DNA of 64,000 bases from Pseudoxanthomonas daejeonensis (GCF_010093205.1 NZ_PDWN01000013.1:50993-114992), one strand, 5' to 3'. Positions 44,459-54,504 are shown, numbered from the stretch's first letter. Notes: generated by a model from the letters alone, not told the origin. Program-made: numbers and translations.

Positions 44459-46078
44459 TCAGGCGATCCGGTAGTTGTCCTGCATCGGATAGCGGCGCGC
44501 GTAGGCGGCGAACGCCAGCGCGGCCACGAACGCGAAGCCGGCGAAGAAGAACATCAGGAACGCGTTCTCGCTGAGCCCGGTGCCGGCGATGCGGCTCAGC
44601 ACCGCCTCGTTGCGCACACCGAAATTGGTCAGCAGTACCCAAAGGCTGCCGAAGGTGCTGGTCAGGTACCAGAAGGCCATGATCACGCCCTTCATCGCGT
44701 GCGGCGCCTGGCTGTAGGCGAACTCAAGCGCGGTGGCCGAGACCAGCACCTCGCCGAAGGTCAGCAGCAGGTAGGGCAGGGCCTGCCAGGTCAGCGAGAC
44801 CTGCTCGCCGCCGTCCAGCCACAACTGCAACGCGCCGGCCACGATCCACGACACGCCGGAAATGGCGATGCCCCACCCCATCCGCCGCAGGGCGGTGGGC
44901 TCCCAGCCCATGCGGCGCAGGAGCGGATAGAGCACGATGTTGTTGAACGGGATCAGCAGCATCACCAGCAACGGGTTCAGCGCCTGCATCTGTGCCGCGT
45001 CCTGGATCAGCCAGCTCGGCCACCAGGTCGACGCGTGCGGGATGACCATCTCCCGGCCCTGGATGATCCAGGTCGAGGCCTTCTGGTCGAACAGCGACCA
45101 GAACGGGGTCACCAGCGCGAACACGATCAGGATCCGCAGCACCGCGCGCACGCCGTCCACCGCCGCATCCGGATGCGCGCCGCGCGCGCGCTCCAGCTGC
45201 ATCGACGCGCCCCAGCCGCCCAGCGCGATCACCACGCCCAGCGCCAGGCAGGCGGAGATCACGAAGCCGAAGTCCGGCCACCACGACGGCGCCAGTCCAC
45301 CGAGCGAAAGCGCCCACAGCCCCAGCAGCGCCACGGCCAGCACCACGCCCGACATCGCCACCGCATGGCCCGGACGGCCGCGCCCGGGCGCCTGCGCGCG
45401 CAGTGCGGTCTTGACCACTTCGAAGAAGCTGTGCGGATCGTTGCCCGAGGGCGGCACGTTGACGTAATGCCGGCGTCCGAGCCAGAACACGAAGGTGGCG
45501 ATGAACATCAGCACGCCGGGGATGCCGAAGGCGACCGCCGGGCCCCAGTGGCGCAGGAACAGCGGCGCCAGCAGGGAAGCGAAGAACGAGCCGAAATTGA
45601 TGATCCAGTAGAACGCGTCGAAGACGACCTTGGCCCTGGACTTGTTGCTCTGGTCGAACTGGTCGCCGCAGAACGACACCACCAGCGGCTTGATGCCTCC
45701 CGAGCCCAGCGCGATCAGGAACAGGCCGGTGTAGAAGCCGGTCGCGTTGTTCTCGAACATCGCCAGGCAGGCGTGGCCGGCGCAGTAGATCAGCGAGAAC
45801 CAGAGGATCGTGTGGTACTTGCCGAAGAACCGGTCCGACAGCCAGCCACCGAGCAGCGGGAAGAAGTACACGCCGATGACGAAGGTGTGGAAGATGTCCT
45901 TGGCGGCGCCGTCGCGCTGGGGGCCCTCGGGCAGGTAGGCCAGCAGGATCGAGCTGATCAGGAACGGCACCAGGATGTTGCGCATCCCGTAGAAGCTGAA
46001 GCGCTCGCAGGCTTCGTTGCCGATGATGTAGGAGATCTGGCGCGGCATGCGCCCTTGGTCCGCGGTCGTCGTGCTCAT
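44459..46078 (-). CDS. POT/PTR2 family proton-dependent oligopeptide transporter
   Basis: 539 residues with about 12-14 membrane helices. The family signature ExxERFxYYG appears as NEACERFSFYGMRN near residue 22; later GGIKPLVVSFCGDQF is the PTR2 motif. It imports di- and tripeptides with protons. It precedes the rhomboid gene by 8 bases, so the two are cotranscribed. It is divergent from the M14 peptidase gene. Confidence 0.93.
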   Translation of the reverse strand: MSTTTADQGRMPRQISYIIGNEACERFSFYGMRNILVPFLISSILLAYLPEGPQRDGAAKDIFHTFVIGVYFFPLLGGWLSDRFFGKYHTILWFSLIYCAGHACLAMFENNATGFYTGLFLIALGSGGIKPLVVSFCGDQFDQSNKSRAKVVFDAFYWIINFGSFFASLLAPLFLRHWGPAVAFGIPGVLMFIATFVFWLGRRHYVNVPPSGNDPHSFFEVVKTALRAQAPGRGRPGHAVAMSGVVLAVALLGLWALSLGGLAPSWWPDFGFVISACLALGVVIALGGWGASMQLERARGAHPDAAVDGVRAVLRILIVFALVTPFWSLFDQKASTWIIQGREMVIPHASTWWPSWLIQDAAQMQALNPLLVMLLIPFNNIVLYPLLRRMGWEPTALRRMGWGIAISGVSWIVAGALQLWLDGGEQVSLTWQALPYLLLTFGEVLVSATALEFAYSQAPHAMKGVIMAFWYLTSTFGSLWVLLTNFGVRNEAVLSRIAGTGLSENAFLMFFFAGFAFVAALAFAAYARRYPMQDNYRIA

Positions 46079-46217
46079 CTAGGTCGTGCTGCAAAAGAAG
46101 TCGAGGGTACCTGATCGCCCTGCCCCACCGGAACCGCCCGGCCGTTCGGCGGGCCGCGACCACTGCCCGCGCCGCGTCGTGCTGGCATCATGGCGCCATC
46201 CCGCACTGGTGCCGCCG

Positions 46218-48032
46218 ATGTCGCCTCGCTCCCGCCTGATGTCCCGCCCCGTGGCGGCCTGCCTGGCCCTCGCCGGCCTGGCTTGCGCTTTCGACGCGCC
46301 CGCCTGGGCCGCGGCCGCCGCCGAGCCGCTTTCGACCGTGTCCGAACGCTCCGGCTTCCAGCGCACCGGCCGCTACGACGAGGTCGCCGCGCTGGCCGCC
46401 GCCTTCCAGGCCCGCTATCCGGACCGGGTCGTAGCGCGCAGCTTCGGCACCACGCCGGAAGGCCGCCCGATGCAGCTGCTGGTCGTGACCGCGACCGGCG
46501 CCTTCGACCCTGCTGAAGCCCGCCGCCGCGGCCTGCCCGTGTTGCTGGTCCAGGGCGGCATCCACGCAGGCGAGATCGACGGCAAGGATGCCGGCTTCCT
46601 GGCGATGCGCCAGATCCTGGAAGGCGAGGCCGCTCCGGGCGTGCTCGACAAGGTCGTGTGGCTGTTCGTGCCGGTGTTCAACGTCGACGGCCACGAGCGT
46701 TTCGGCGCCTGGAACCGCCCCAACCAGCGCGGCCCGGTGGAAATGGGCTGGCGCACCACCGCGCAGAACTTCAACCTCAACCGCGACTACCTGAAAGCCG
46801 ACGCGCCGGAAATGCGGGCGATGCTGCGCCTGGTCCAGGAATGGGATCCTCTGGCCATGGTCGACCTGCACGCCACCAACGGTGCCCAGTTCGAGCACGA
46901 CATCTCGTTCCAGGTCGAGCCGCTGCACGCCGGCGACCCGGCCCTGCGCAAGGTCGGCCGCCAGTGGCGGGACGCGGTGATCGCCGATGCGGCGCGCGAG
47001 GGTTCGCTGCCGCTGGGGTTCTACCCCTCGTTCGTGGTCCAGGACGATCCCGCGTCGGGCTTCGAGGACGGCGTGGCGCCGCCGCGCTTCTCGCACGGCT
47101 ATTTCCTGCTGCGCAACCGGCTGGGCATGCTGGTCGAGACGCACTCCTGGAAGCCCTACCCCGAGCGCGTGCGCAGCACCCGCAACGCGATCGTCTCGGT
47201 GCTGGAGCAGATGGCGCTGCATGGCGCGCAATGGCGGCGCACGGCGCTGGAGGCCGATGCGCGCGCAACCCGCCTCGGCGGGCAGGACGAGCCGCTGGCG
47301 TGGAAGGCAACCGCTGAATCGCGCACCGTCGATTTCCGCGGCTACGCCTACACCCGCACGCCGTCGGACGTCTCCGGCGCGCTGATGACCCGCTACGACG
47401 AAACCACCCCCCAGGTCTGGCGCGTGCCGTTGCGCGACCACGTGGTTCCCGCGCTGACGGCCACCGCGCCCAGGGCCGGTTATCTGGTCCCACCGGCCTG
47501 GGTGGCATTCGTGCAGCCCGCGCTGGAAGCCCATGGTGTTTCCTTCCGTCGCCTGGAAGCGACATGGCCGGATGCACCGGTCCAGGCTTTCCGCGCCGGC
47601 ACCTCCAAGACCGACGCCACCTCCACCGAAGGCCGCCAGCGGCTGGCGCTGGCGGGCGGATGGAAAGACGAGCCGCGCGACATCGGCCCCGGTGCGCTGT
47701 TCGTCCCGGTCGACCAGCCGCTCTCACGCCTGGTGCTCGCCCTGCTCGAGCCGCAGGCACCCGATTCGCTCGCCGCCTGGGGCGGTTTCAACATCGCGTT
47801 CGAACGCAAGGAGTACATGGAGGACTACGTCGCCGAGGACGTGGCCCGGAAGATGCTGGCCGCCGATCCGGCGCTGCGCGCGGAATTCGAACGCCGCGTG
47901 GCCACCGACCCGGCGTTCGCCGCCGATCCGGCCGCACGCCTGGATTTCTTCTACCGACGGCACACGGCCTGGGACGAACGCTACGGGCTGTATCCTGTCC
48001 TGCGACTTGACCAGCCGCCACCGGCCCGCTGA
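46218..48032 (+). CDS. Secreted M14 family zinc carboxypeptidase
   Basis: 604 residues from ATG 46218; ATG 46239 and an upstream ATG at 46086 share the frame, and no ribosome-binding site decides. A signal peptide ends near AWAAAAA. The zinc site is His116 and Glu119 in QGGIHAGEIDGKDAG and a later His in MVDLHATNGAQFEHD. The M14 domain fills the first half; the C-terminal part (from about residue 330) has no clear domain. Divergent from the peptide transporter, suggesting peptide scavenging. Confidence 0.85.
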   Translation: MSPRSRLMSRPVAACLALAGLACAFDAPAWAAAAAEPLSTVSERSGFQRTGRYDEVAALAAAFQARYPDRVVARSFGTTPEGRPMQLLVVTATGAFDPAEARRRGLPVLLVQGGIHAGEIDGKDAGFLAMRQILEGEAAPGVLDKVVWLFVPVFNVDGHERFGAWNRPNQRGPVEMGWRTTAQNFNLNRDYLKADAPEMRAMLRLVQEWDPLAMVDLHATNGAQFEHDISFQVEPLHAGDPALRKVGRQWRDAVIADAAREGSLPLGFYPSFVVQDDPASGFEDGVAPPRFSHGYFLLRNRLGMLVETHSWKPYPERVRSTRNAIVSVLEQMALHGAQWRRTALEADARATRLGGQDEPLAWKATAESRTVDFRGYAYTRTPSDVSGALMTRYDETTPQVWRVPLRDHVVPALTATAPRAGYLVPPAWVAFVQPALEAHGVSFRRLEATWPDAPVQAFRAGTSKTDATSTEGRQRLALAGGWKDEPRDIGPGALFVPVDQPLSRLVLALLEPQAPDSLAAWGGFNIAFERKEYMEDYVAEDVARKMLAADPALRAEFERRVATDPAFAADPAARLDFFYRRHTAWDERYGLYPVLRLDQPPPAR

Positions 48033-48048
48033 CCGCGTCGAGGACGCC

Positions 48049-48951
48049 ATGGACCGCCTGCATCGCGTCGCCGCCAGCCTGCTGGTGTACTCGGGCCTGC
48101 TGCTGTGCGCCGCGCCCCTGCCCGCGCTGGCAGGGGCCCTGGAGCACGGCACGACGGCGCCGGCCGATGCGGCGCCCGGGTTCAGCGTGGTCACCCTCAA
48201 CCTGCACCACGACCGCGACGACTGGCCGCGTCGACGCGTCCAGATCGTGGAGACCCTGCGACGCCTGCAACCCGATGCGATCGCGCTGCAGGAAGTACTG
48301 CAGCACGAAAGCCTGCCGAACCAGGCCACTTGGCTGGCACGCGAGCTCGGTTACCAGTCGCACTTCGTGACCACCGACCCGCCCAGCCACAAGCGTCGCT
48401 ACGGCATCGCCCTGCTGACCCGCACGGAGATGCTGGAGGATGGTGAAACGATGCTGCATCCGCTGGAGGACCATCGCACCGCCGGATTCGCGCGCGTGAT
48501 GGTCGGCGACCAGCCGTTGAACCTGTACTTCACGCACCTGTACTGGGCGCCCGACGGCGCCGCAACGCGCAGCCAGCAGCTCGCCGACCTGCTCGCGTAC
48601 GTCGATGCCACGGCCGGCGACGCGCCCTCCCTCATTGCCGGCGACTTCAATGCCGACGCGACCGCGCCCGAGCTCGATGCGCTGCATGCGGGCTGGGAGG
48701 ACGCCTGGGGCGCGCTGCATCCCGACGCGGATGTCGCCGCATCGAGCACGCTCAATCCGGCCTACTTCAGCGTACCGGCGCGCGTGGACCATGTATTCGC
48801 GCAACGCGGACGCCTGCGGCCGGTCGAAGCCGAACTGCTCTTCGCCGAGCCCGATGCCGATGGCACGTGGGCTTCGGACCATCGTGGCCTGCTGGTCCGC
48901 TTCAGCCTGGCGACCGACGCGGAGCCGGCGGCCGAACCGGAAACACCCTGA
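48049..48951 (+). CDS. Secreted endonuclease/exonuclease/phosphatase (EEP) family hydrolase
   Basis: 300 residues from ATG 48049 with GAGG upstream, 16 bases after the M14 peptidase stop. A signal peptide (to about ALAG) precedes an EEP domain with SVVTLNLHHD, DAIALQEVL, LIAGDFNADAT and WASDHRGLLVRF, the Asn, Glu, Asp/Asn and His metal and catalytic sites. Substrate could be DNA, phosphoinositide or sphingomyelin-like; not told. Confidence 0.88.
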   Translation: MDRLHRVAASLLVYSGLLLCAAPLPALAGALEHGTTAPADAAPGFSVVTLNLHHDRDDWPRRRVQIVETLRRLQPDAIALQEVLQHESLPNQATWLARELGYQSHFVTTDPPSHKRRYGIALLTRTEMLEDGETMLHPLEDHRTAGFARVMVGDQPLNLYFTHLYWAPDGAATRSQQLADLLAYVDATAGDAPSLIAGDFNADATAPELDALHAGWEDAWGALHPDADVAASSTLNPAYFSVPARVDHVFAQRGRLRPVEAELLFAEPDADGTWASDHRGLLVRFSLATDAEPAAEPETP

Positions 48952-49059
48952 TCCTGCGTGCTGCGGCTCACGGTTTAATGTTTCGCATACATCGCCTTCG
49001 CGCCGGGCATGCGCTTGCTCGGCGACGCTGTGGACCCCCATTCGCAGGAACCGCACACG

Positions 49060-49626
49060 ATGAGCCACCTCACCGGCAAGCGCATCGCCATCCTCGCCAG
49101 CGACGGATTCGAGGAATCGGAGTTGCTCGAGCCGATGCGCGCCCTGCGCGAACACGGGGCGCAGGTCGACGTGGTGTCGCCCGAGCGCGGTCCGATCCAG
49201 GGCTTCCGCCATTTCGATCGTGGCCAGACGGTTCCGGTCGACCGCGACCTGGCCGACGCACGTGCCGCCGACTACGACGCGCTGGTCATTCCCGGGGGGC
49301 TGTTCAATCCCGACGCGCTGCGCCACGACGAAGACGCACTGCGCTTCACCCGCGACTTCTTCAACGATGGCAAGCCGGTGGGCGCGATCTGCCACGGCCC
49401 GTGGGTGCTGGTCGATGCCGGCGTGGTCCAGTCACGCGAGATGACCTCGGTCCCCAACATCCATCGCGACCTGGAGAATGCCGGGGCCCGCTGGGTCGAT
49501 CGCGAAGTGGTCGTCGACCAGGGGCTGGTCACGAGCCGTACGCCGAAGGACCTGCCGGCGTTCTGCGCGAAGCTCGTGGAGGAGATCGCCGAAGGCCGCC
49601 ACGCGCAGCCGGCGGCGTCAGCATGA
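49060..49626 (+). CDS. PfpI/DJ-1 family cysteine protein (YhbO-like)
   Basis: 188 residues from ATG 49060 with AGGA upstream. The nucleophile elbow is VGAICHGPWVLVDAG, with the DJ-1/PfpI glutamate in ILASDGFEESELLEP and PGGLFNPDALR. Such proteins act on glyoxal-modified or stress-damaged proteins; the claim that they deglycate is disputed. It overlaps the MliC-like gene by ATGA. Confidence 0.93.
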   Translation: MSHLTGKRIAILASDGFEESELLEPMRALREHGAQVDVVSPERGPIQGFRHFDRGQTVPVDRDLADARAADYDALVIPGGLFNPDALRHDEDALRFTRDFFNDGKPVGAICHGPWVLVDAGVVQSREMTSVPNIHRDLENAGARWVDREVVVDQGLVTSRTPKDLPAFCAKLVEEIAEGRHAQPAASA

Positions 49627-50066
49627 GTGGCGGTGCTGCTGCGACGCGCCTGGCCGCCATGGCCTCGGGCGCAGGCCTGATCCTGGTGCTGGCGGCCGGA
49701 TGCCGGCCTGCCGAACCCGAAGCGGTGGTCCCGCGCCCCGCTGCGCAGGCCAGTCCGCCGGCACCGGCGCCCGTACAGCCCACGGCCTCGGCCACCGCCG
49801 CGCCCAATCCGGGCACCCCGGTCGAATCCCACTGGCAATGCGGCGACCAGCGCGTGGCCGCGCGCCTGGATCCCGCCTCGCAGACGCTGACCCTGATCCA
49901 CGAGCGCGGCCAGCTCGCGCTGCCGCAGTCGGTGGCCACCTCAGGGACCCGCTACGCGGACGAGAACGGCAACGAGTTCCGGAGCGGGGAAAGCGGCGCC
50001 ACGCTCACGCTGTCCGGTACGCCGGCACGCGAATGTAGCCAGGTGACGAACGGCGCCAGCGGCTGA
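49623..50066 (+). CDS. MliC-like lysozyme inhibitor lipoprotein
   Basis: 147 residues, ATG overlapping the PfpI stop (ATGA). A lipoprotein signal with cysteine after LAAG is followed by a Pro/Ala-rich linker, then a domain with HWQCGDQRVAARL and a MliC-like ending, YADENGNEFRSGESGATLTLSG, and Cys residues that would pair. MliC inhibits c-type lysozyme. The typical Trp in the last motif is replaced by Arg, so function is uncertain. Confidence 0.7.
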   Translation: MSGGAAATRLAAMASGAGLILVLAAGCRPAEPEAVVPRPAAQASPPAPAPVQPTASATAAPNPGTPVESHWQCGDQRVAARLDPASQTLTLIHERGQLALPQSVATSGTRYADENGNEFRSGESGATLTLSGTPARECSQVTNGASG

Positions 50067-50171
50067 GCCGACAGGCGCCGCGCCTTTGCGTACACAGGCC
50101 AGGCACATGCCGCGCTCCGCGTCGTCCCGGTTTCGGCCAGGACGGGCTGTCGTGCAGCAGGGAGAGTGCGA

Positions 50172-51047
50172 TCAGGCCGCGGTGGATGCGCGCAGCGCGG
50201 CGATCCGCTCCGGCAGCGGCGGATGGCTCATGAACAGCTTGCGCAGGCCCTGGTCCATGCCACCGGCGATGCCGAACGCTTCGACCTGGGCCGGCAGCGT
50301 GCTCTGGCCATGGTTCTGCGAGAGCCTTTCCAGCGCCGCGATCATCTTCTGCCGTCCGGCCAGCTGCGCGCCGCCGGCATCGGCGCGGAACTCGCGTCGC
50401 CGCGAGAACCACATCGCGATCATGGTCGCGAACAGGCCGAACACCATCTCCAGCACCATCACGATGCCGAAGTAGGCCAGCCCGCGGCCGCCACCCTCGC
50501 GGTTGCCGGACAGGAAACTGTCGACGATGCCGCCGACCACGCGCGCGAGCACGATCACGAAGGTGTTGAGCACGCCCTGCAGCAGGGCCATGGTCACCAT
50601 GTCGCCGTTGGCGACGTGCGCGATCTCATGGCCGAGCACCGCCTCGGCCTCGTCGGCCTGCATCTGCCGCAGCAGGCCGGTGGACACCGCCACCAGGGCG
50701 TTGTTGCGGTTGGCGCCGGTCGCGAACGCATTGATCTCCGGCGCGTCGTAGACCGCGACTTCGGGCATTCCGATGCCGGCCGCCTGCGCCTGGCGCTGCA
50801 CGGTCGCCAGCAGCCAGCGCTCGGTTTCGTTGCGCGGCTCGGTGATCACCTGGGCGCGGGTCGCGCGCTTGGCCAGCCACTTGGACATCAGCAGTGAGAC
50901 CAGGGAGCCGCCGAATCCGAACAGCGCAGCCATCACCAGCAGGTCGCCCATCTGGTTCGGATTGACCCCCAGGAACGACATGATGATGCCGGCCAGGAAC
51001 AGCACGGCCAGGTTGGTGGCAAGGAACAGGGCGATACGACTGAACAC
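50172..51047 (-). CDS. htpX: Membrane zinc protease HtpX
   Basis: 291 residues from GTG 51047 ([12 protein letters not shown]). The frame opens at a TTG (51053), but GTG has GGAG about 8 bases upstream and matches family starts. Four membrane segments surround the zinc site HEIAH; a second site element is [12 protein letters not shown]. HtpX degrades misfolded membrane proteins and backs up FtsH. It is divergent from gluQ. Confidence 0.9.
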   Translation of the reverse strand: MFSRIALFLATNLAVLFLAGIIMSFLGVNPNQMGDLLVMAALFGFGGSLVSLLMSKWLAKRATRAQVITEPRNETERWLLATVQRQAQAAGIGMPEVAVYDAPEINAFATGANRNNALVAVSTGLLRQMQADEAEAVLGHEIAHVANGDMVTMALLQGVLNTFVIVLARVVGGIVDSFLSGNREGGGRGLAYFGIVMVLEMVFGLFATMIAMWFSRRREFRADAGGAQLAGRQKMIAALERLSQNHGQSTLPAQVEAFGIAGGMDQGLRKLFMSHPPLPERIAALRASTAA

Positions 51048-51126
51048 GGGCAAGTCTCCGCAATTGGCTTGTCGCCGCCGTAATGGGTGCGCTGCGGCTT
51101 GAAATCAAGCCACGGCCGCCGCGACC

Positions 51127-52089
51127 ATGGCATCGATGCACGACCCGGCGCCCCCGACCCCTTTGCTTTCCTCCACCCGCCTGCCCAACGCGCATGGCTA
51201 CCGGGGCCGCTTTGCGCCCTCGCCCACCGGTCCCCTGCACATGGGCTCGCTGCTGGCGGCGCTGGGCAGCTGGCTGCTGGCGCGCCAGGCCGGGGGCGAA
51301 TGGCTGGTGCGGATCGAAGACCTCGATCCACCGCGGGAGGTGCCCGGGGCCAGCGACCTGCAACTGGCGACCCTGGCGGCGTTCGGGCTGGAGCCGGACC
51401 AGCCGCCGGTGCGGCAGAGCGACCGCCATGCCCTGTACCGCGATGCGCTGGATCGCCTGCTCGCCGCCGGCCACGCCTTTCCCTGTTCCTGCACCCGCAG
51501 CGACCTGACGACGCAGGGCGGCATCCACCGGCAGTGCGTGGCCACCGTCCCGCGGCCGCATCCCGCGTTCCGCCTGCGCGTGCACGACGCCGGCCTCACC
51601 AGCTTCGAAGACGGACTGCAGGGCGAGGTGCGGCAGGATGTCGCCAGCGAGGTCGGCGACTTCGTCCTGCTTCGCGCCGATGGCTACTGGGCCTACCAGC
51701 TGGCGGTCGTGGTCGACGACGCCGCGCAGGGCATCACCGATGTCGTCCGCGGTGCCGACCTGCTCGACTCCACCCCACGCCAGATACTGCTGCAGCGTGC
51801 CTTGGACCTGCCCACGCCGCGCTACCTGCACCTCCCTCTGGTGCTGGACGCCGATGGACGGAAGCTCTCCAAATCCAGCGCCGCACTGCCGGTGGACCCG
51901 GCCGATCCCCTGCCCGCGCTGCGCCTGTGCTGGGCCCTGCTCGGCCAGGACCAGGCACCATTGCGGGGCGCCAACAGCCCCGATGCACTGCTGCGGTGCG
52001 CGCTCGCGCACTTCGATGGTTCACGGCTTCCGGCGCGCTTGCACTTTCATGAAGCTGCCACTACAACGGGATCGACGGATCCTGAATAG
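51127..52089 (+). CDS. gluQ: Glutamyl-Q tRNA(Asp) synthetase
   Basis: 320 residues. The HIGH-like motif is [13 protein letters not shown] and the KMSKS-like motif is [10 protein letters not shown]. Without the anticodon domain of GluRS and with a four-Cys/His-type SCTRSDL...HRQC zinc site it is GluQ, which glutamylates queuosine on tRNA(Asp). It lies 28 bases before phbB, probably by chance. The N-terminus before [10 protein letters not shown] is long and the ATG may be at a later residue. Confidence 0.92.
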   Translation: MASMHDPAPPTPLLSSTRLPNAHGYRGRFAPSPTGPLHMGSLLAALGSWLLARQAGGEWLVRIEDLDPPREVPGASDLQLATLAAFGLEPDQPPVRQSDRHALYRDALDRLLAAGHAFPCSCTRSDLTTQGGIHRQCVATVPRPHPAFRLRVHDAGLTSFEDGLQGEVRQDVASEVGDFVLLRADGYWAYQLAVVVDDAAQGITDVVRGADLLDSTPRQILLQRALDLPTPRYLHLPLVLDADGRKLSKSSAALPVDPADPLPALRLCWALLGQDQAPLRGANSPDALLRCALAHFDGSRLPARLHFHEAATTTGSTDPE

Positions 52090-52117
52090 ACCTGAATACC
52101 CTCGGGAGGGGTTGACC

Positions 52118-52858
52118 ATGAGCAGTCGCGTCGCACTCGTCACGGGCGGCACCGGTGGTATCGGCACTTCAATCTGCAAGAAGCTCGCCGACATGGGCCA
52201 CAAGGTCGCCACCAACTACCGCAATGAAGAACGGGCCAAGGTCTGGCAGGCGCAGATGAAGGCCGACGGCTACGACATCGTCCTGGTCAAGGGCGACGTC
52301 ACCTCGCCGGACGAGGCGCAGGCGATGGTCAGGGAGGTCGAGCAGTTGCTCGGGCCGGTCGAGATCCTGATCAACAACGCCGGCATCACCCGCGACGGCA
52401 CCTTCCACAAGATGAAGGCCGACCAGTGGAACGACGTGATCAACACCAACCTCAACTCGGTGTTCAACGTCACCCGCCCGGTGATCGACGGCATGCGTGA
52501 TCGCAAGTGGGGCCGGATCATCCAGATCAGCTCGATCAATGGACTCAAGGGCCAGTACGGCCAGGCCAACTACGCCGCCGCCAAGGCCGGCATGCACGGC
52601 TTCACCATCTCCCTTGCGCGCGAGAACGCCAAGCTCGGCATCACCGTGAACACGGTCTCGCCCGGTTACGTCGCCACCGACATGGTGATGGCGGTGCCGG
52701 AGGACGTGCGCGCCAAGATCGCCGCGGACATCCCGACCGGCCGCCTGGGCAAGCCCGAAGAGATCGCATACGCGGTCGGTTTCCTGGTCGACGAGCAGGC
52801 CGCCTGGATCACCGGCTCCAACCTGGATATCAACGGCGGCCACCATATGGGGTGGTAG
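52118..52858 (+). CDS. phbB: Acetoacetyl-CoA reductase (PhbB)
   Basis: 246 residues from ATG 52118 with GGGAGGG upstream. NADPH motif TGGTGGIG, LVKGDVTS and NNAGITRDG, and the Ser-Tyr-Lys set in SSINGLKGQYGQANYAAAKAG, all closely match PhbB rather than FabG. It reduces acetoacetyl-CoA to (R)-3-hydroxybutyryl-CoA for polyhydroxybutyrate. PhaR follows 85 bases downstream; no PhaC synthase is in the window. Confidence 0.93.
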   Translation: MSSRVALVTGGTGGIGTSICKKLADMGHKVATNYRNEERAKVWQAQMKADGYDIVLVKGDVTSPDEAQAMVREVEQLLGPVEILINNAGITRDGTFHKMKADQWNDVINTNLNSVFNVTRPVIDGMRDRKWGRIIQISSINGLKGQYGQANYAAAKAGMHGFTISLARENAKLGITVNTVSPGYVATDMVMAVPEDVRAKIAADIPTGRLGKPEEIAYAVGFLVDEQAAWITGSNLDINGGHHMGW

Positions 52859-52943
52859 CCGTCAAGGCGGACCTGCGGCAGTTGCATGCGCTGCTGCGGT
52901 GCGCCATGCTCGGCGCCACTTGAAGTCCGTCTGCGAGCGCTCG

Positions 52944-53465
52944 ATGGCTGCCATCCGCATCATCAAGAAATATCCGAACCGTCGGCTCTACGACACCGAG
53001 ATTTCCAGCTATATCACCATCGAGGACGTGCGCCAGCTCATCCTCGACGGCGAGTCGTTCGAGGTCCGCGACGCCAAGAGCGGCGACGACCTCACCCGCT
53101 CGGTCCTGCTGCAGATCATCGCCGAGCAGGAGCAGGACGGCGAGCCGATGCTCTCCACCCAGCTGCTGAGCCAGATCATCCGCTTCTACGGCGACTCGCT
53201 GCAGGGCTTCATGGGCAACTACCTCGAGCGCAGCATGACGCTGTTCCTCGAGCAGCAGCAGACCTTCCGCCAGCAGATGGGCAACCTGCTCGGGCAGACG
53301 CCGTGGACGGCGATGAACCAGCTGACCGAGCGCAACCTGGAAATGTGGCAGGACTTCCAGCGCGGGCTGGCCGGCAACCTGGGCCGGCCCACCGGCACGG
53401 CCGCCCCGCGCGGCGAACCGGAACGTGGCACCGGCACCGGTACGGGCGGCAAGCCGCGGCGCTGA
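52944..53465 (+). CDS. phaR: Polyhydroxyalkanoate synthesis repressor PhaR
   Basis: 173 residues from ATG 52944; an in-frame ATG at 52899 lacks support. The N-terminal DNA-binding domain IIKKYPNRRLYDTE...LILDGESFEVRDAKSGDDLTRSVLLQII (residues 5-65) is diagnostic for PhaR; two PHB-accumulation domains follow (MLSTQLLSQIIRFYG and so on) and a Gly-rich tail. PhaR represses phasin genes and binds PHB. Confidence 0.93.
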   Translation: MAAIRIIKKYPNRRLYDTEISSYITIEDVRQLILDGESFEVRDAKSGDDLTRSVLLQIIAEQEQDGEPMLSTQLLSQIIRFYGDSLQGFMGNYLERSMTLFLEQQQTFRQQMGNLLGQTPWTAMNQLTERNLEMWQDFQRGLAGNLGRPTGTAAPRGEPERGTGTGTGGKPRR

Positions 53466-53547
53466 ACCAGGCCATCGCGCGCCCGGCCGCACCGGCTGGC
53501 GGCGCGCACGCTCGCTAGCAAGACATCACGCTCGCTCGCATACCTGT

Positions 53548-53580
53548 CCGGCCGACCAGCCCCACGGGCCGGTCGCGGCC
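53548..53580. other. Imperfect inverted repeat between phaR and the M48 gene
   Basis: CGGCCGACC and GGTCGCGGCC are near-complementary around a short loop in the convergent gap. No T-run follows. Confidence 0.3.
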
Positions 53581-53590
53581 GTGCCTGCCT

Positions 53591-54490
53591 TTACTGCCGG
53601 CAGAAGCTCTGCCGGTATTCCAGCGCCTTGGGCATGAGCGACTGCAGGGTCTGGATGCGGGTGCCGGGGTTGGGATGGGTCGAGGAGAACTCGGGCGGCG
53701 CCTGGCCACCGGAGGATTCGCTCATCCGCTCCCAGAGGCCGATCGCCTCGTTGGGGTCGTAGCACGCCGCCGCGGCCAGCATCAGCCCGACCTCGTCGGC
53801 CTGGGTCTCGTGGGTGCGCGCATACGGCAGCAGGTAGCCGTAACCCATCGCCGCCATCACCATCTGCTGCTGTTGCGGATCCATGCCGCTGGCCGCGCCC
53901 GCCATCTGCCCGATCTGCGCCAGCTTCTGCTGGCTCATCCGCTGCGCGCCGTGGCGCAGCAGCGCATGGGCGATCTCGTGGCCCATCACCACCGCCATCG
54001 CGTCCTGGCTCTGTGCCACGGGAATCAGGCCGGTGTAGACGGCCATCTTGCCGCCGGGCAGGCAGAACGCATTGGCCTGCTCGGAGGGAATCACGTTGAC
54101 GTCCCACTCGAACTCGCGCCAGTGCTCCGGCGCAGCCATGCCGTGCTCGGCGGCCAGCGCCGCGGTGACCTCGGGGACCTTCTCGATCAGGCGCTGCGCG
54201 ATCGCGGTGATCTGCTGCGCGGTCTGGTCGGTCCTGGGTAGCGGCTGCTCCTGCGACAGGATCTCCTGGTAGGCCTGCAGGCCCATCGCGCGTTCCTGCT
54301 CCGGCCCGATCGAGCCGTCGATCAGCACCGTTTCGCCGGTATACGGATCCTCGGTGCGATTGGAGAAGTAATAGCAGCCGCCGTAGACCAAGAACCCGAG
54401 CAGGATCAGCCAGCGCAGGTTGCCGATGCCGCCGCCACGCCGCCGCGGAGCCTGCCCTTCGCCGGAACCGCCGAACGGATCGTTGCGCAT
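53591..54490 (-). CDS. Membrane-anchored M48 family zinc metalloprotease
   Basis: 299 residues from ATG 54490 with GGAGGG upstream. A Gly/Arg-rich cytoplasmic start precedes one membrane helix (about 26-42); the zinc site is HEIAH at 171-175 (MAVVMGHEIAHALLRHGA), with a third ligand in RTHETQADEVGLML. It resembles LoiP/BepA-type envelope proteases that check outer-membrane proteins. The SUMF1-domain gene ends 14 bases before it, so they are one transcript. Confidence 0.9.
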   Translation of the reverse strand: MRNDPFGGSGEGQAPRRRGGGIGNLRWLILLGFLVYGGCYYFSNRTEDPYTGETVLIDGSIGPEQERAMGLQAYQEILSQEQPLPRTDQTAQQITAIAQRLIEKVPEVTAALAAEHGMAAPEHWREFEWDVNVIPSEQANAFCLPGGKMAVYTGLIPVAQSQDAMAVVMGHEIAHALLRHGAQRMSQQKLAQIGQMAGAASGMDPQQQQMVMAAMGYGYLLPYARTHETQADEVGLMLAAAACYDPNEAIGLWERMSESSGGQAPPEFSSTHPNPGTRIQTLQSLMPKALEYRQSFCRQ

Positions 54491-54504
54491 TCTTCCCTCC
54501 TGCC

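Noticed and set aside
53507..53537. Short direct repeat (ACGCTCGCT) in the phaR/M48 gap
   Set aside because: Nine bases twice in high-GC DNA is weak; no target-site or mobile-element feature flanks it.
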